Source of the DNA: Chromera velia
Lineage: Eukaryota; Sar; Chromeraceae
Length of the DNA: 64,000 bases
Assembly: GCA_018398765.1 (NCBI GenBank)
Contig: JAHBMJ010000190.1
Span: forward strand, 70,460-134,459
Reading direction: 5' to 3'
Position numbers and translations under genes: made by a program. Shown here piece by piece: positions 32,950 through 44,296 of this stretch. How positions within the stretch are numbered: position 1 is the stretch's first letter; every line of letters begins with the position of its first letter. The notes below the pieces were generated by a model, which saw only the letters and a list, made by a program, of their open reading frames with translations, did no database searches and had not been told where the DNA came from.

Positions 32950-35900
32950 GAAGGGGCAAAAGACGCGTGCATAGACGGATAGATAGATCAACTGGGGGGA
33001 GGAAGGCAAAGAGGGGGGGAACGGGAAGGCAAAGACTAGGGCAAAGAGGGCAAAGAGGGCAAATAGAAGAGGAGAAGGAAGGTGTAGCAGACGCAATGAA
33101 AAGACTTGGGGTTGGACAGAGGTTTAGAAAGCAGGAAAGGCAAGAAGACACACCCATTGGTGGGAGAGGGGAGGGAATGAAGAAAGCATTCAAGACGGAA
33201 GCACACATGTTCTGGACAGAGCATCCTGTGCGTCGAAATATTGATGTGAACACACAAACAATGTGAGGAGACGAGGTCGTTCATAGGCTTGTAAGAGAGC
33301 ATGCTGTGATCCATCTTATCGAAAGAAGGAAGGCAGAGATGGGAGAAGGAAGGGCACCTACCCACCTGTCATCATGGGATGGATGTGTGGGCACCATGGA
33401 GGGAGAAAGAAGCGCACGCCCGCGCAATCACTAGAGATCCAACCATCAATTCTCGGTACCCACATGCATTGATTTCTTTCTGATCTACTTCCTGTTTCGC
33501 TGCCCTGCCCTGCTCGCACTACCTGCATGGTTTGTATCATCTGATCGATCAATGAGTCCATCCATCCATGCAGATCGATCATGTCGGCCGTCCGGGGGAG
33601 AATTCATTTAGTGGGAAGAAGCAAGGATCTTTAATTTCTTTCAGACAAGGACGGAAGAGAGAGAGAGAGGAAGGGAAGGGAGGAGTGGGGGGGGAAAGAA
33701 AAGGGGGAGAGAATGCATAAAAGAATTTTATAGACACATACAGGAAACGAAAAATTCATTGATTTGTACAAACAAAACGAGAGGCAATAAATGATTTTCA
33801 CGCAGGTGCGGCGATTTGAACGTAGCCATTTTAATTAATGCCCAGTGTGGTGGTGCTCGTGTTCCGCACTCTCTCTCTCTGCATGAGTGATTGATTCTTC
33901 ACCTTCGAACGTCTGCTTGCGCAATCCTTTCCCTTTCGATCGTGCGTGTCTTCAGTCCCTCCCTCCCGTGTTCCCTCTTAATTCTTGAAAGGAAAGAAAT
34001 TTCCTTCCTTGCTTCCATGCGCCTATGCAGCCTACACACTCGATCAGCTTGTTTTGAGAAAGATTTATGAAAGCCGGCTGATGCATCGTCTTGTCCTGTT
34101 CACGAAAGCCAAATTGAATCGTAGCAGCTGCTCCCTCCCCGTTTCCCTCTCTGCACGCCTCTTCTCTCTCTCTCTCTCTCTCTTCTCAGTACATTGGTGC
34201 GGCTCCTTCCTTACGCAGAACACGGAAACGAAGCAGCTACCCGAATATTCATCTGTGTGACCCACCGTTCAGTATAGAGACCGTAACAGCAGCTGTGGCA
34301 GATCTCACTGCGTTCTCTTTTATGCAGGCATGCCGGCTGCCTTCCAATTAAGCCTTTTAGAATGGAATATAAACGAGATCGAAGGTGCATGCATGTTGAC
34401 AAGAAGCTTGCAAGCGCTGTCTAAGCTGTGGACAGCTAGAGTTTCAAATAAGGCAATTAACACTGCCGTGTTTTGTTCTCTCTCCTCTCTAAAGAATCTC
34501 ATGCATGTGTCTGACTGCCTCTTCTTTCTTTGTCTCGGTAAACAGACAAGCTCGAGGCCCAACTTTCTTTCCTAGTTTAGTCATGCAGATTTCATTTGTC
34601 TGCATGGCATACCTGCATGTTGGGTCACGCAGATATTGTCAGTTGCATGGAATACCTGCCTGTACGAAAGAAGACGTACAATCACTCCGAGTATTTCCTG
34701 CCAACTCACAACTGTTGACAGTAATTTACTCCTTTGTATCCATCCATCCATCTATCCATCTATCCATCCATCCATCTATCCGTCAACCTGTCGCAATCTG
34801 TCCATCCATGGATTCTCCACCTGCCTGCTCATATGACCTCTCTGTTGATTTTGTGATTCTCTCTCATTCTATCGACCGCACTATCGATATCTTTCTAATT
34901 GATTGATGTGCTTGTCTGTACTGCTTCCCCATACAAGCAAGTGCACCCATCCCCGAGTTAATTTACTTATCAAACCGCAACAACGGATCGAGCGGGTGGA
35001 TGCATCACCAGTGGGGTTCAACTTCTCCTGCTGACCAGATGTCTGGCTGCTAGATGAAAAAGAGATCTATCTCAACCTGAGGGAGACAGTTGGAAACGCA
35101 CATGAAAAAATGAATGCAGGCAGCCCAGCCAGCGCAGCGCAGAGCATGGCAGGGAGGGGAGTCGTATTTCTGGACCATCTCTTGGCATGCACATGATATA
35201 CTGGTTACGTAGGGACTGATGATGGTCGGGTCAGAAGGGGTGGATGCATCCTTCAGGAGAATTTTAGAATCAATCGAGTGGGGGACAGTGCGGACACGCA
35301 ACGTTTGTCTCCCATGCAGATGCTGACGTACCGGTATGGTGTTGTGATTGTGACCTAGTAGTCTTCTCATACATACAAACGAAATTATGATCTTTTTTTT
35401 ATCGGTCTATTTTCTGCTCTAGTATTCTCTAGAGTATTCTATTTGTCGAACAAAAATCAAGTACGCATGGGCAAATCGGAGCAAGCTTATGGGTGTCTGA
35501 CATACGGACGCGATTAGATTTCCATGTAGATTTCTATTTGTCTCCGCGTTTTTAGTTTGTTGCTGCTTTTAACCAGGCTTTTAATTTTATTGATTGTTGT
35601 CCTTAGACTGTGTTTTTCTACTTTTACAAGCGCGTCTTTCCTGACTCTGTTTATCTGTATGCATGAATAACTAGATGAATGATCTAGTGAATGATTGAAT
35701 AAATAGATGAATGCATACATGAATATATAACAATGTACAGTTTTTTTCTGTATTTCTATATCTCTATATCCTAGCTCTATATCTGTATATATTGTTTGTC
35801 TGTAGCTCTGTTGATGTCACTCAGTTTCCTTCACTGTCATTTTCAAAAGTTTTTTATCAGATTTTTTGTTTTTATATGAGCAGAATCTATGGAAAGCAGC

Positions 35901-36655
35901 CAGCGAAGCCTCCCTATGTCAAAAAAAAAATCATAAAGCAGGGAAGGGTTTCCGAAAAGGGAAGCCTGGTGCTGGGGTGCCGTGTAAAGCAAATTTTAGC
36001 AAAGTATAGGCAAGGAGTGCCAAGGACGGGGCTGGCGCTATGAAGTAGCTTGGCATGGGTGGCAGACTACATCTCATGAATCAGCATCATTCACGCGCAA
36101 GCATGCTGCTCCAGAAGTAGAAAAGTTTGAAAAGAAGCATCTTGGTTTGAATTAAGTATAAATTAAAGTGAACTGCTGGTGTAAAGAACCGAACTGCCTT
36201 GATTGTGCGTTGCTACCGAACGCTAGACGCCTATTTATAGGCGATGATGGTGATGATGATGATGGTTTTTTCTTCTTTGGTCTCTGTTGACCTGTTTGAT
36301 TGATTAGATGACAAAGCTGACGAGTTTTTAACTTGACTCTTTAAGAAAAAAAATATTGAATTCAACTTCATCAAAAATCAAAAATAAAGCTAGCGGGCCA
36401 TAGTAGCAGCGTATCTTTTTGTCTGACCGCTTGATAATAGCCTCGATCTTTAGTTATTGAAGCTTCCTAGCTGTATAAGCACACAGTCCCACAAGGTCAA
36501 ACAATTACTTCTAGCTTCTCTTTCTCTCTTTCCGCTCCTCCTTTTCCCTCTTTTTCTAATGGAGGTTCTTTTTTTTCAATATTTTACTATTTTTATTTAT
36601 TTTTTTTTGTATTTGTTTGTAAGGCTAGAATTCACTATAATATATCATTTAAATA
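32950..36655. other. Mainly non-coding region
   Basis: Contains purine-rich tracts (about 33000-33220), a short (CATC)n tract (34738-34800), and AT-rich unique DNA from about 35370. Open frames are short and lack domain patterns. No gene, RNA or complete element is supported. Confidence 0.45.
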
Positions 36656-37176
36656 CACTGTGGTGTTAGGAATAACTAACTTAGTTTGGTTACCGAGGCG
36701 GCCGTTACACCGCTCCGTAACCATTTTTATGATTACGGCCCCAGGTAATCCTACAGAGTCACATTGATTACCGTTGTTTCGGTAACCAAAACAGTGGTAA
36801 TCGTTCTTTTAAGCAAAATAAATTAGTGGGCAAATCGAGTACCAAAGATCGATTTATTGTAAAGTTCTCTTATGTCTAGAAACATGTGTAAGTATGTGTA
36901 AGTTAAAGTCAAGTTCTTGATATTATAGAAACAACTTAGACAAAAAAAGTTTAAAAATGATCTTTTTTACATTGTACTATACTCGAATACAGTTTTTAAA
37001 GATATGTTTCTCCTATATTAGATCTCGATACAACACATTTGTGGGCAGATACAGCCAGATTACCATAGTAGTGGTAATCCCCTCAAACCCCCCTAGTTAC
37101 CAAGTTTTGGTTACCGATTTAATGGTAACTAAAAGCTTTCTAAGAAGGGCCGGTAGTTACTCCTAATAGCACAGTG
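36656..37176. mobile_element. Non-autonomous inverted-repeat transposon (MITE-like)
   Basis: The left end CACTGTGGTGTTAGGAATAA and the inverted right end CACTGTGCTATTAGGAGTAA match at 16 of 20 positions and continue with ACTA.C. Both ends abut the dinucleotide TA (aaaTA|CACTG and CAGTG|TAca), compatible with a TA target-site duplication as made by Tc1/mariner-type transposases. The 521-bp interior has no transposase but many copies, in both orientations, of GGTTACC/GGTAATC, clustered within about 130 bp of each end. It is AT-rich between these clusters. Family assignment is inferred from the ends only. Confidence 0.7.
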
Positions 37177-37565
37177 TACATTCAAAAAGTTAAGGTCTTT
37201 TCACCCAGCTTTTCATATATATTCTGCCAAGAATTCTCTTCTTTGAGCAGTTTTTTTAGAGTTTCTTATTTTTAAAACATTTTTTTGTATTCCTAAAGAA
37301 GTTTAATAATACACTAGACAATATGTTAGTGTATTTTTGCATCAACTTAATCAACTGTAAAACAATGACACATAGTATCCTCATCTAGACCCTTACGCAT
37401 GCTTCTAGTCATCTTTGCGTTCAGCCCCTAGTTCAGCCCCCCAGTCACAGATGTGCTGCCGAGGAAAATTAACTTAAATTCCCTTTGACTGTCTATTTAT
37501 TCCCATTAAATTGCTTTCACTCCCACTGTCCAAACTCACGCGTCACGAGACAGACGTTGCATCCT
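37177..37565. other. AT-rich spacer
   Basis: No gene or repeat recognised between the inverted-repeat element and the compound satellite. Confidence 0.4.
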
Positions 37566-37574
37566 GAGGATCCT

Positions 37575-37800
37575 TGGGACAAACTGATAACGAAGCCACA
37601 AAATGAAGTTGAAGCCATAAAATGAGGTCGAAGCCACAAAATGAAGTTAAAGCCACAAAATGAACTCGAAACCACAAAATGAAGTTGAAGCCACAGAATG
37701 AAAAGTCGGAGCCATAAAATGAGGTCAAAGCCACAAACTGAACTCGAAGCCACAAAACTATCTCGAAGCAACAAAATGAAAAGTCGAAGCCACAAAATGA
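37575..37800. repeat. 19-bp GAAGCCACAAAATGA satellite, block 1
   Basis: Tandem array with unit close to GTCGAAGCCACAAAATGAA (19 bp; some units 21 bp with extra AA). Because 19 is not a multiple of 3, a 57-bp period gives spurious long open frames on the minus strand (FVASTSFCGFDF-type repeats). A (CA)n tract follows. Confidence 0.9.
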
Positions 37801-37873
37801 CCACACACACACACATAAATACGCAAACACACACACGCATACATACACACACACACACACATACATACACTTG

Positions 37874-38180
37874 ATTTTCAAGTTTCAATAAAAATTATAC
37901 TCGCTGAGGATTTCTAGTTGGAATGATGTTTATTTTTCTGTTTCCGAAAGTGATTGGTGGCTGCGAGTGTGCTTTGCGCATATTTATGCAACAGTACAAT
38001 GGCATCAAGCTGCACTTAAGGACACTCACTGACAGTCTCAGACTGGAAGAAAATGTGCATATCATATCAAGCGTAACACTGCCAGGTCTCTTCATTTCAA
38101 GTGGTCTGGTGACTATATGACGGTCTTGTCACTGTGTTTTATCCTGAGACACGTCAAAACACTTTATTAGTACTTGCTTC
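37874..38180. repeat. ~330-bp dispersed unit, copy 1
   Basis: First of five copies of a conserved unit that begins after (CA)n with GATTTTCAAGTTTCAATGA and runs to TTAGTACTTGCTTCTGTGCA, where the next (CA)n begins. A 60-65 residue frame is open in most copies, but substitutions between copies do not obviously favour synonymous sites, so I do not call a gene. Confidence 0.88.
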
Positions 38181-38216
38181 TGTGCAGTAAACACACATAC
38201 AGATACAGACACAGAC

Positions 38217-38248
<32 letters not shown>

Positions 38249-38610
38249 TGGATTTTCAAGTTTCAATGACTATAATACTCGCTGAGTATCTCTATGAATA
38301 TAATACTCGCTGACGATCTCTAGTTGGAATGATGTTTATTTCTTGTGTTTATTTTTCTGTTTCTGAAAGCGATTTGTGGCTGCGAGTGTGCTTTGCGCAT
38401 GTCTATGCAACAATACCATGGCATGAAGCTGCGCTTAAGGACACTCACTGACAGTCTCAGACTGGAAGAAAATGTGCATATCATATCAAGTGCAACACTG
38501 CCAGGTCTCTTCATTTCAAGTGGTCTGGTAACTATATGATGGTCTCGTCACTGTGCTTTATTTTAAGACACGTCAAAGCACTTTATTAGTACTTGCTTCT
38601 GTGCAATAAA
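38249..38610. repeat. ~330-bp dispersed unit, copy 2
   Basis: Second copy, preceded by (CA)n. It has a local duplication of ATACTCGCTGA.GATCTCTA and an insertion TTATTTCTTGTG near its start. Confidence 0.88.
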
Positions 38611-38699
38611 CACATACATACAGAAGCACACAGTGTCACACTGGATTTTTGAGTTTCTATGACAACGATCGACACTCGCTGAGTAGCTGTGGTTGGAAT

Positions 38700-39170
38700 A
38701 ACTTTTTTTTTTCAAAGCAGACGAAGCATCAAAATGAGAAAGCGATGCCGCGGAATAAAGCAGAAGAAACAAAATGAGGTTGAAGCCACAAAATGAAAAG
38801 TCGCAGCCACAAAATGAAGTCGAAGCCACAAAATGAAGTCGAAGCCACAAAATGAAGTTGAAGCCACAAAATGAGGTCGAAGCCACAAAGTGAAGTCGAA
38901 GCCACAAAATGATCTCGAAGCCACAAAATGAGGTCGAAGCCACAAAATGAAAAGTCGAAGCCACAAAATTATCTCGAAGCCACAAAATGAGGTCGAAGCC
39001 ACAAAATGAAGTTGAAGCCACAAGATGAGGTCGAAGCCACAAAATGAAAAGTCGAAGCCACAAAATGAAAAGTCGAAGCCAAAAAATGAGGTCGAAGCCA
39101 CAAAATGAGGTCGAAGCCACAAAATGAAGTTGAAGCTACAAAATGAGGTCAAAGCCACAAAATGACGACA
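38700..39170. repeat. 19-bp GAAGCCACAAAATGA satellite, block 2
   Basis: About 22 units of the same 19- to 21-bp satellite, preceded by a non-repeated ~90-bp leader (ACTGGATTTTTGAGTTTCTA...) that recurs before block 3. Confidence 0.9.
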
Positions 39171-39227
39171 TACACACACATACATACACACACACACATA
39201 CATACACACACACACGTACACACACTG

Positions 39228-39545
39228 GATTTTCAAGGTTCAATGAAAATTATACTCGCTGAGGATCTCTAGTTGGAATGATGTTTATTTTTCTGTTTCC
39301 GAAAGCGATTGGTGGCTGCGAGTGTGCTTTGCGCATGTTTATGCAATAGTACCATGGCATCAAGCTGCACTTAAGGACACTCACTGACAGTCTCAGACTG
39401 GAAGAAAATGTGCATATCATATCAAGCGCAACACTGCCAGGTCTCTTCATTTCAAGTGGTCTGGTGACTATATGACGGTCTCGTCACTGTGTTTTATCTT
39501 GAGCCACGTCAAAGCACTTTATTAGGACTTGCTTCTGTGCAGTAA
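39228..39545. repeat. ~330-bp dispersed unit, copy 3
   Basis: Third copy, bounded on both sides by (CA)n tracts. Confidence 0.88.
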
Positions 39546-39589
39546 ACACACACACAGACACACACACACACACACACACAGTGTCACAC

Positions 39590-39905
39590 TGGATTTTCGA
39601 GTTTCTATGACAACGATCGACACTCGCTGAGTAGCTGTGGTTAGAATAACTTTTTTTTTTCAAAGCAGACGAAGCATCAAAATGAGAAAGCGATGCCGCG
39701 GAATAAAGCAGAAGAAACAAAATGAGGTCGAAGCCACAAAATGAATAGTCGAAGCCACAAAATGAAAAGTCGAAGCCACAAAATGAAAAGTCGAAGCCAC
39801 AAAATTATCTCAAAGCCACAAAATGAGGTCGAAGCTACAAAATGAAGTCAAAGCCACAAAATGAAGTCGAAGCCACAAAATGAAAAGTTGAAGCCACAAA
39901 ATAAC
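39590..39905. repeat. 19-bp GAAGCCACAAAATGA satellite, block 3
   Basis: Third block, including the same ~90-bp leader as block 2. It ends in a mixed (CA)n/(CATA)n tract of about 110 bp. Confidence 0.9.
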
Positions 39906-39910
39906 AACAC

Positions 39911-39942
<32 letters not shown>

Positions 39943-40015
39943 ACACATACACACACGCAGACACACACACACACATACACACACACACACACACACATAC
40001 ACACTCGTTTTCCGA

Positions 40016-40330
40016 GTTGCAATTGAAAATCATACTCGCTGAGGATCTCTAGTTGGAATGATGTTTATTTTTCTGTTTCCGAAAGTGATTGGTGGCTGCG
40101 AGTGTGCTTTGCGCATGTCTATGCAGCAGTACCACGGCATCAAGCTGCACTTAACGACACTCACTGACAGTCTCAGACTGGAAGAAAATGTGTATATCAT
40201 ATCAAGCGCAACACTGCCAGGTCTCTTCGATCATTTCAAGTGGTCTGGTGACTATATGACGGTCTTGTCACTATGTTTTATCTTGAGACACATCAAAGCA
40301 CTTTATTAGTACTTGCTTCTGTGCAGTAAA
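40016..40330. repeat. ~330-bp dispersed unit, copy 4
   Basis: Fourth copy; carries a 4-base insertion (GATC) relative to the others in CTCTTCGATCATTTCAAG. Confidence 0.88.
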
Positions 40331-40346
40331 CACACACACAGACACA

Positions 40347-40402
<56 letters not shown>

Positions 40403-40407
40403 CACAC
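40331..40407. repeat. CA microsatellite
   Basis: Long (CA)n tract joining copies 4 and 5 of the dispersed unit. Confidence 0.9.
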
Positions 40408-40742
40408 TGGATTTTCAAGTTTCAATGACTATGATACTCGCTGAGTATCTCTAGTTGGAATGATGTTTATTTCTTGTGTTTATTTTTCTGTTTCCGAAAG
40501 CGATTGGTGGCTGCGAGTGTGCTTTGCGCATGTTTATGCAACAATACCATGGCATCAAGCTGCGCTTAAGGACACTCACTGACAGTCTCAGACTGGAAGA
40601 AAATGTGTATATCATATCAAGCGTAACACTGCCAGGTCTCTTCATTTCAAGTGGTCTGGTGACTATATGACGGTCTCGTCACTGTGTTTTATCTTGAGAC
40701 ACGTCAAAGCACTTTATTAGTACTTGCTTCTGTGCGATACAC
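40408..40742. repeat. ~330-bp dispersed unit, copy 5
   Basis: Fifth copy, with the same TTATTTCTTGTG insertion as copy 2. It ends GCTTCTGTGC and passes into unique sequence without the usual (CA)n. Confidence 0.88.
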
Positions 40743-41182
40743 AAGGTGGAGAAAAAATAAAAACAATTTTGCCAAAAAAATCTCAGAAAATCCTTAAAAA
40801 TTGCCCCCAAAAATCTTAGAAAAGAAAAACTGATCGCGCCGGGCATGCACTGCATGAACCTTTCATTTGCATTGTCTGGCAATCTTATTATGTACAATGA
40901 AAATACATAATAAAAATATTAGTAAAGAAAAAAGCAGTTCAGTCAAAAATTATTCAAGTTCTTAATGGAATTAGACATTTGGATTAGGATGAAATGAATT
41001 AATTTAATAAGACAGACTAAGTTTTTTTAAAATTCTAGACATATCAACTAGCGAGCGCAGACATGTTTGGCATACTATGCACGAATGATGGGTTCACAAC
41101 CATTCCTAGGACCATTCACTGCCCCCGCTGTGAAGTTTACAGTGTGAAGTATTCTAGGCGTGGTTTCAATATATATTTTTAT
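40743..41182. other. AT-rich spacer before LTR element
   Basis: No gene recognised. The right end carries CTAGGCGTGGTTTCAA (from 41154), which has an inverted partner at 44678-44698. Confidence 0.4.
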
Positions 41183-41187
41183 ATTAT

Positions 41188-41674
41188 TGATGATGCACCA
41201 ACCGACGCCAAGCGAGCAGTCGGCGGGGCAGAAAGAATCGAACAATAGCAAGGCGCGGAGAATAAATGAATGCACGGGGGCCAAGGCATGCCCTGCATGA
41301 ATATACGCCGCCCGAGTGCATCAAGGTGTACGCGCGCGTGTATAGAGTTAGCGGGGGCCACGTTAAGCTCTGTACTGGAATTCACATGGTTCAGAACTAA
41401 TTCGACGTGCATGCACGCTTGAAGTGCGTATATCTGAATACGAACAACGTTGTGAAAGGAAGGAGGAAGAAGGTACATATGAAGTAACTAGAAGTGACAG
41501 TCTTCTCCATATGTAGGAAACAACCAGACTGGCAGGTGGCAGTTATACGTGTCGTAGCCGGACATCGCAGTAAATGTGAATGCCAGTGATTTGCATCATG
41601 ATAGACCAAGTCACATCTGTCTGACTGTCTATCTATCTCTGTATAGCCCCATATAGAGATCTGTGTTTTCATCA
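41188..41674. repeat. 5' LTR
   Basis: 487-bp long terminal repeat beginning TGATGATGCACCAACCGACG and ending ATCTGTGTTTTCATCA. It contains TATAGAG-type A/T boxes near its 3' half. Confidence 0.88.
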
Positions 41675-41676
41675 AT

Positions 41677-41694
41677 TGGTGACAGGAAGTAGGG
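41677..41694 (+). other. Putative primer-binding site
   Basis: TGGTGACAGGAAGTAGGG starts two bases after the LTR. TGG complements the CCA end of tRNAs; which tRNA cannot be told here. Confidence 0.5.
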
Positions 41695-41768
41695 TGACAG
41701 CCCTGACCCTCGGTTCCTTTCTTCTCTTTCTATTCTCGCTCGAGTGCTTTCAAGGTCGTTGATGGACG

Positions 41769-43226
41769 ATGGGTCGCTTCCTGCCTACGAAGTGGACCGG
41801 TGCGAATACCTACGTCACAGGATCCAAGAACATCTACGACAAGTCCGTCATCTACATTGGGAAGACTGAGCTGGAGCCTGTGGACCCTGCTCTGCCTCCA
41901 AAAAAAGTAAGTGGAGATGAATTGAAGCAGCTGCCGGTGATTCACCCACACCGACAGTTAAAGGGCGACAATGGAAAGAAAGTGAGGGAAGAGTTTCAAG
42001 CAAAGATCACCCGAAGGTTTGAGGAGGAGGTCAAGGGGTGGAAGTACAATAGCAAGTCTGCGTTCTTATGCTCGAGGCGATGAGACTCTCATGCATTGAT
42101 ACAGGGCTTACAGGTGACAGATTAAACGAAACCGAACCGGGAAACCAAGAAGTCAGACAGATGATCGTAAACGCAGTGGTAAAGTGCATCGACAACGCCA
42201 CATACAAGCAAGCACTTGATGACTGGGCCCAGGTGACTAACGCTGGAGGGACACCACTTCATTCCGATCTGTTCCACCTTGTTCACTGGCTCTTTGCAAA
42301 GAACAAGATCTCCCAGCTAGATCTCCCAGTTTGCTCTGTTCAAAGCGAAAGAGAGAAGATTTCGACAGTTTTTAGCTGTAGGTCAGTCAAGAGACGCGAC
42401 CTGGTCGAAGTATCTGTCAGATTTCAAAACCCATCTAGATGAACTAGCACAGTGCCCCCGACCTTCCGTTTACCCCGACGGTGTTCACCTAAGAGAAGCA
42501 GACATCCAAGGAGGTGAGAAGGGAAAAACGAGGTTCCTTGACTACAGACAGAACATGGACCTCATCACAGATCTCAGCCATGCATTCATCGAAGGATCGA
42601 TCTCTCAAGCACGCAGAAACAGAGCAATGGAGGTAGCAAACACCCCGTGCAAGAGGTTGATTCCATGGGAAACGTGGTGCGCAATATTTGCAGTAATTGA
42701 ACAGTTGTCATTTGCAGACGAGCCTGTGGTCTCTGTGAATGCCGAGAGAGAACAACAGATCATGCAGGAGAGACGTCCGCATCCACATGATCGCAAATCG
42801 TATGTGATGCTCAGTGATGAGCATTACACAGGCCCACTCCCCATACATCAGAATCAGATACAAGAGCTATAGCAGTACTACGGAAGTCCTCCTCCCCCCC
42901 AACAAATGTACAACCCAATGCCTCCCTGGCAACATGCACAAGGACCCAATCCGTACCCCATGCAGATGCCAGGACCGCCCTTTGGTAGTCATTTTGGCCA
43001 GTACCCGACCCCTATGCAAATGCAGCAACACGGATGGGGACTCTGGGAAGGAGGGCCTCAAAAGCAGCAGCAACAGGGGAGGGGACGAAATCGATATAAC
43101 CCGCAATGCAGACAAGACAAGAAAGAAAGGGAGAGAAGGGAGAGAGACAGAGAGGAGAGAGATGGCGGACACTGGAGCAGGAACGACGGGGGGGTTGAAA
43201 GAAGAGACCAATCCAGAGGGCGTTAA
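41769..43226 (+). pseudogene. Degenerate gag-like region of the LTR element
   Basis: Successive open segments lie in different frames: 41769-42083 (starts MGRFLPTKWTGANTYV), 42068 to about 42340, about 42325-42872, and 42906-43226 after a stop at 42870. The middle part is helical and polar, with an alpha-rich capsid-like character (WAQVTNAGG, HLVHWLFAKNKIS, WSKYLSDFKTHLDELAQ). The last part is rich in proline, glutamine and methionine, then arginine and glycine (GRGRNRYN), like a nucleic-acid-binding tail without a CCHC zinc knuckle. At least two frameshifts and one stop break it. It is called gag by position between the LTRs, not by a matched motif. Confidence 0.6.
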
Positions 43227-43787
43227 GCAAGCTGACCGACAGAGAAGAGGGCAGAGGAAACTGACAGGGTGAGAGTTCAGGGACTATCCTCTCGATTGGT
43301 TTGAGAGACTGACGAGAGTGAGCTGTGTCTCTGCTGCAGATTGAGAGAGTCGCGCCTTTCAGTCGAGCCATGTCCTTTTGGTTTCTTTCTGATCTTTCTT
43401 CATCTCTTTTCTCTTTGTATCGACCGCGAGTCAGGAGCATGCAGGTTCGTCCAAAAAAAATTGTGGACCTTATACCCGCATGCAGTATCATGCAGTCATC
43501 AGACAGTCAAGCAGGATAATTCGAAATTTTATGCATGATGACCGCACAGGTTGAGCAAAAAACCTGAGTCTGGGACCTATTTGCAAGCAATCTCGATGTC
43601 AGAATGAGTGTCCGAGCTGAAAAGAAAAGAGCGTGTCAAAACAACAGCCTAAGCACTACACATGTCTTGATTTAACAAACTCACAAGGTTGTTCAAATTG
43701 GTTCAAGGTCCATTCTGCTCTGTGTAATCTGCATCAAAGAAAAAAAGAGAAAGGAATACAAAGTCATAATTCTATTCGCTCCGTGAA

Positions 43788-43802
43788 AAAAGAAAGGAAT
43801 GC
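43788..43802 (+). other. Putative polypurine tract
   Basis: GAAAAAAGAAAGGAATG immediately upstream of the 3' LTR, where plus-strand priming would start. Confidence 0.5.
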
Positions 43803-43805
43803 ATT

Positions 43806-44296
43806 TGATGATGCACCAACCGACGCCAAGCGAGCAGTCGGCGGGGCAGAAAGAATCGAACAATTATAGCAAGGCGCGGAGAACAAATAAATGCACGGGG
43901 GCCAAGGCATGCCTTGTATGAATATACGCCACCCGAGTGCATCAAGGTGTACGCGTGCGTGTATAGAGTCAGCGGGGGCCACGTCAAGCTCTGTACTGGA
44001 ATTCACATGAATTAATTCGACGTGCATGCACGCTTGAAGTGCGTATATCTGAATATGAATAACGTTGTGAAAGGAAGGAGGAAGGAGGAAGAAGGTACAT
44101 ATGAAGTGACTAGAAGTGACAGTCTTCTCCATATGTAGAAAACAACCAGACTGGCAGATAGCAGTTGTACGTGTCGTAGCCGGACATCGCAGTAAATGTG
44201 AATGCCCGTGATTTGCATCATGATAGACCGAATCATATCTGTCTGACCGTCTATCTATCTCTGTATAGCCCTATATAGAGATCTGTGTTTTCATCA
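43806..44296. repeat. 3' LTR
   Basis: 491-bp repeat matching 41188-41674 with small indels (TTA insertion after CGAACAA, GGAGGAA expansion, GTTCAGAAC versus A near the middle) and scattered transitions. Confidence 0.88.

Larger units (their letters stand above)
41188..44296. mobile_element. Complete LTR retrotransposon, gag-only (non-autonomous)
   Basis: Two direct repeats of 487 and 491 bp (41188-41674 and 43806-44296) begin TGATGA and end TCATCA, giving the usual TG...CA with a 6-bp terminal inversion. The same 5-bp sequence ATTAT flanks both outer ends (41183-41187 and 44297-44301), as expected of integrase-made target duplication. Two bases after the 5' LTR lies TGGTGACAGGAAGT, placed as a tRNA primer-binding site. 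Just before the 3' LTR is a purine tract (GAAAAAAGAAAGGAA). The 2.1-kb interior has a gag-like region with frameshifts and no protease, reverse transcriptase, RNase H or integrase. It would depend on another element for movement. The LTRs differ at roughly twenty sites by eye, so the insertion is not recent. Confidence 0.88.

Noticed and set aside
37517-39236. Minus-strand frames of 110-185 residues rich in FVASTSFCGFD repeats
   Set aside because: A 19-bp satellite read with a 57-bp period gives this pattern in any open frame. Not a gene.
37923-40670. Repeated 60-65 residue frame (start MFIFLFPK) in the 330-bp units
   Set aside because: Present in most copies, but frames on both strands are equally open and the changes between copies do not look protein-selected. 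Kept as a repeat only.
41769-43226. Reverse transcriptase or integrase domain inside the LTR element
   Set aside because: I looked for YxDD, the integrase HHCC and DDE spacing in all plus frames and saw none; the interior is too short for pol.
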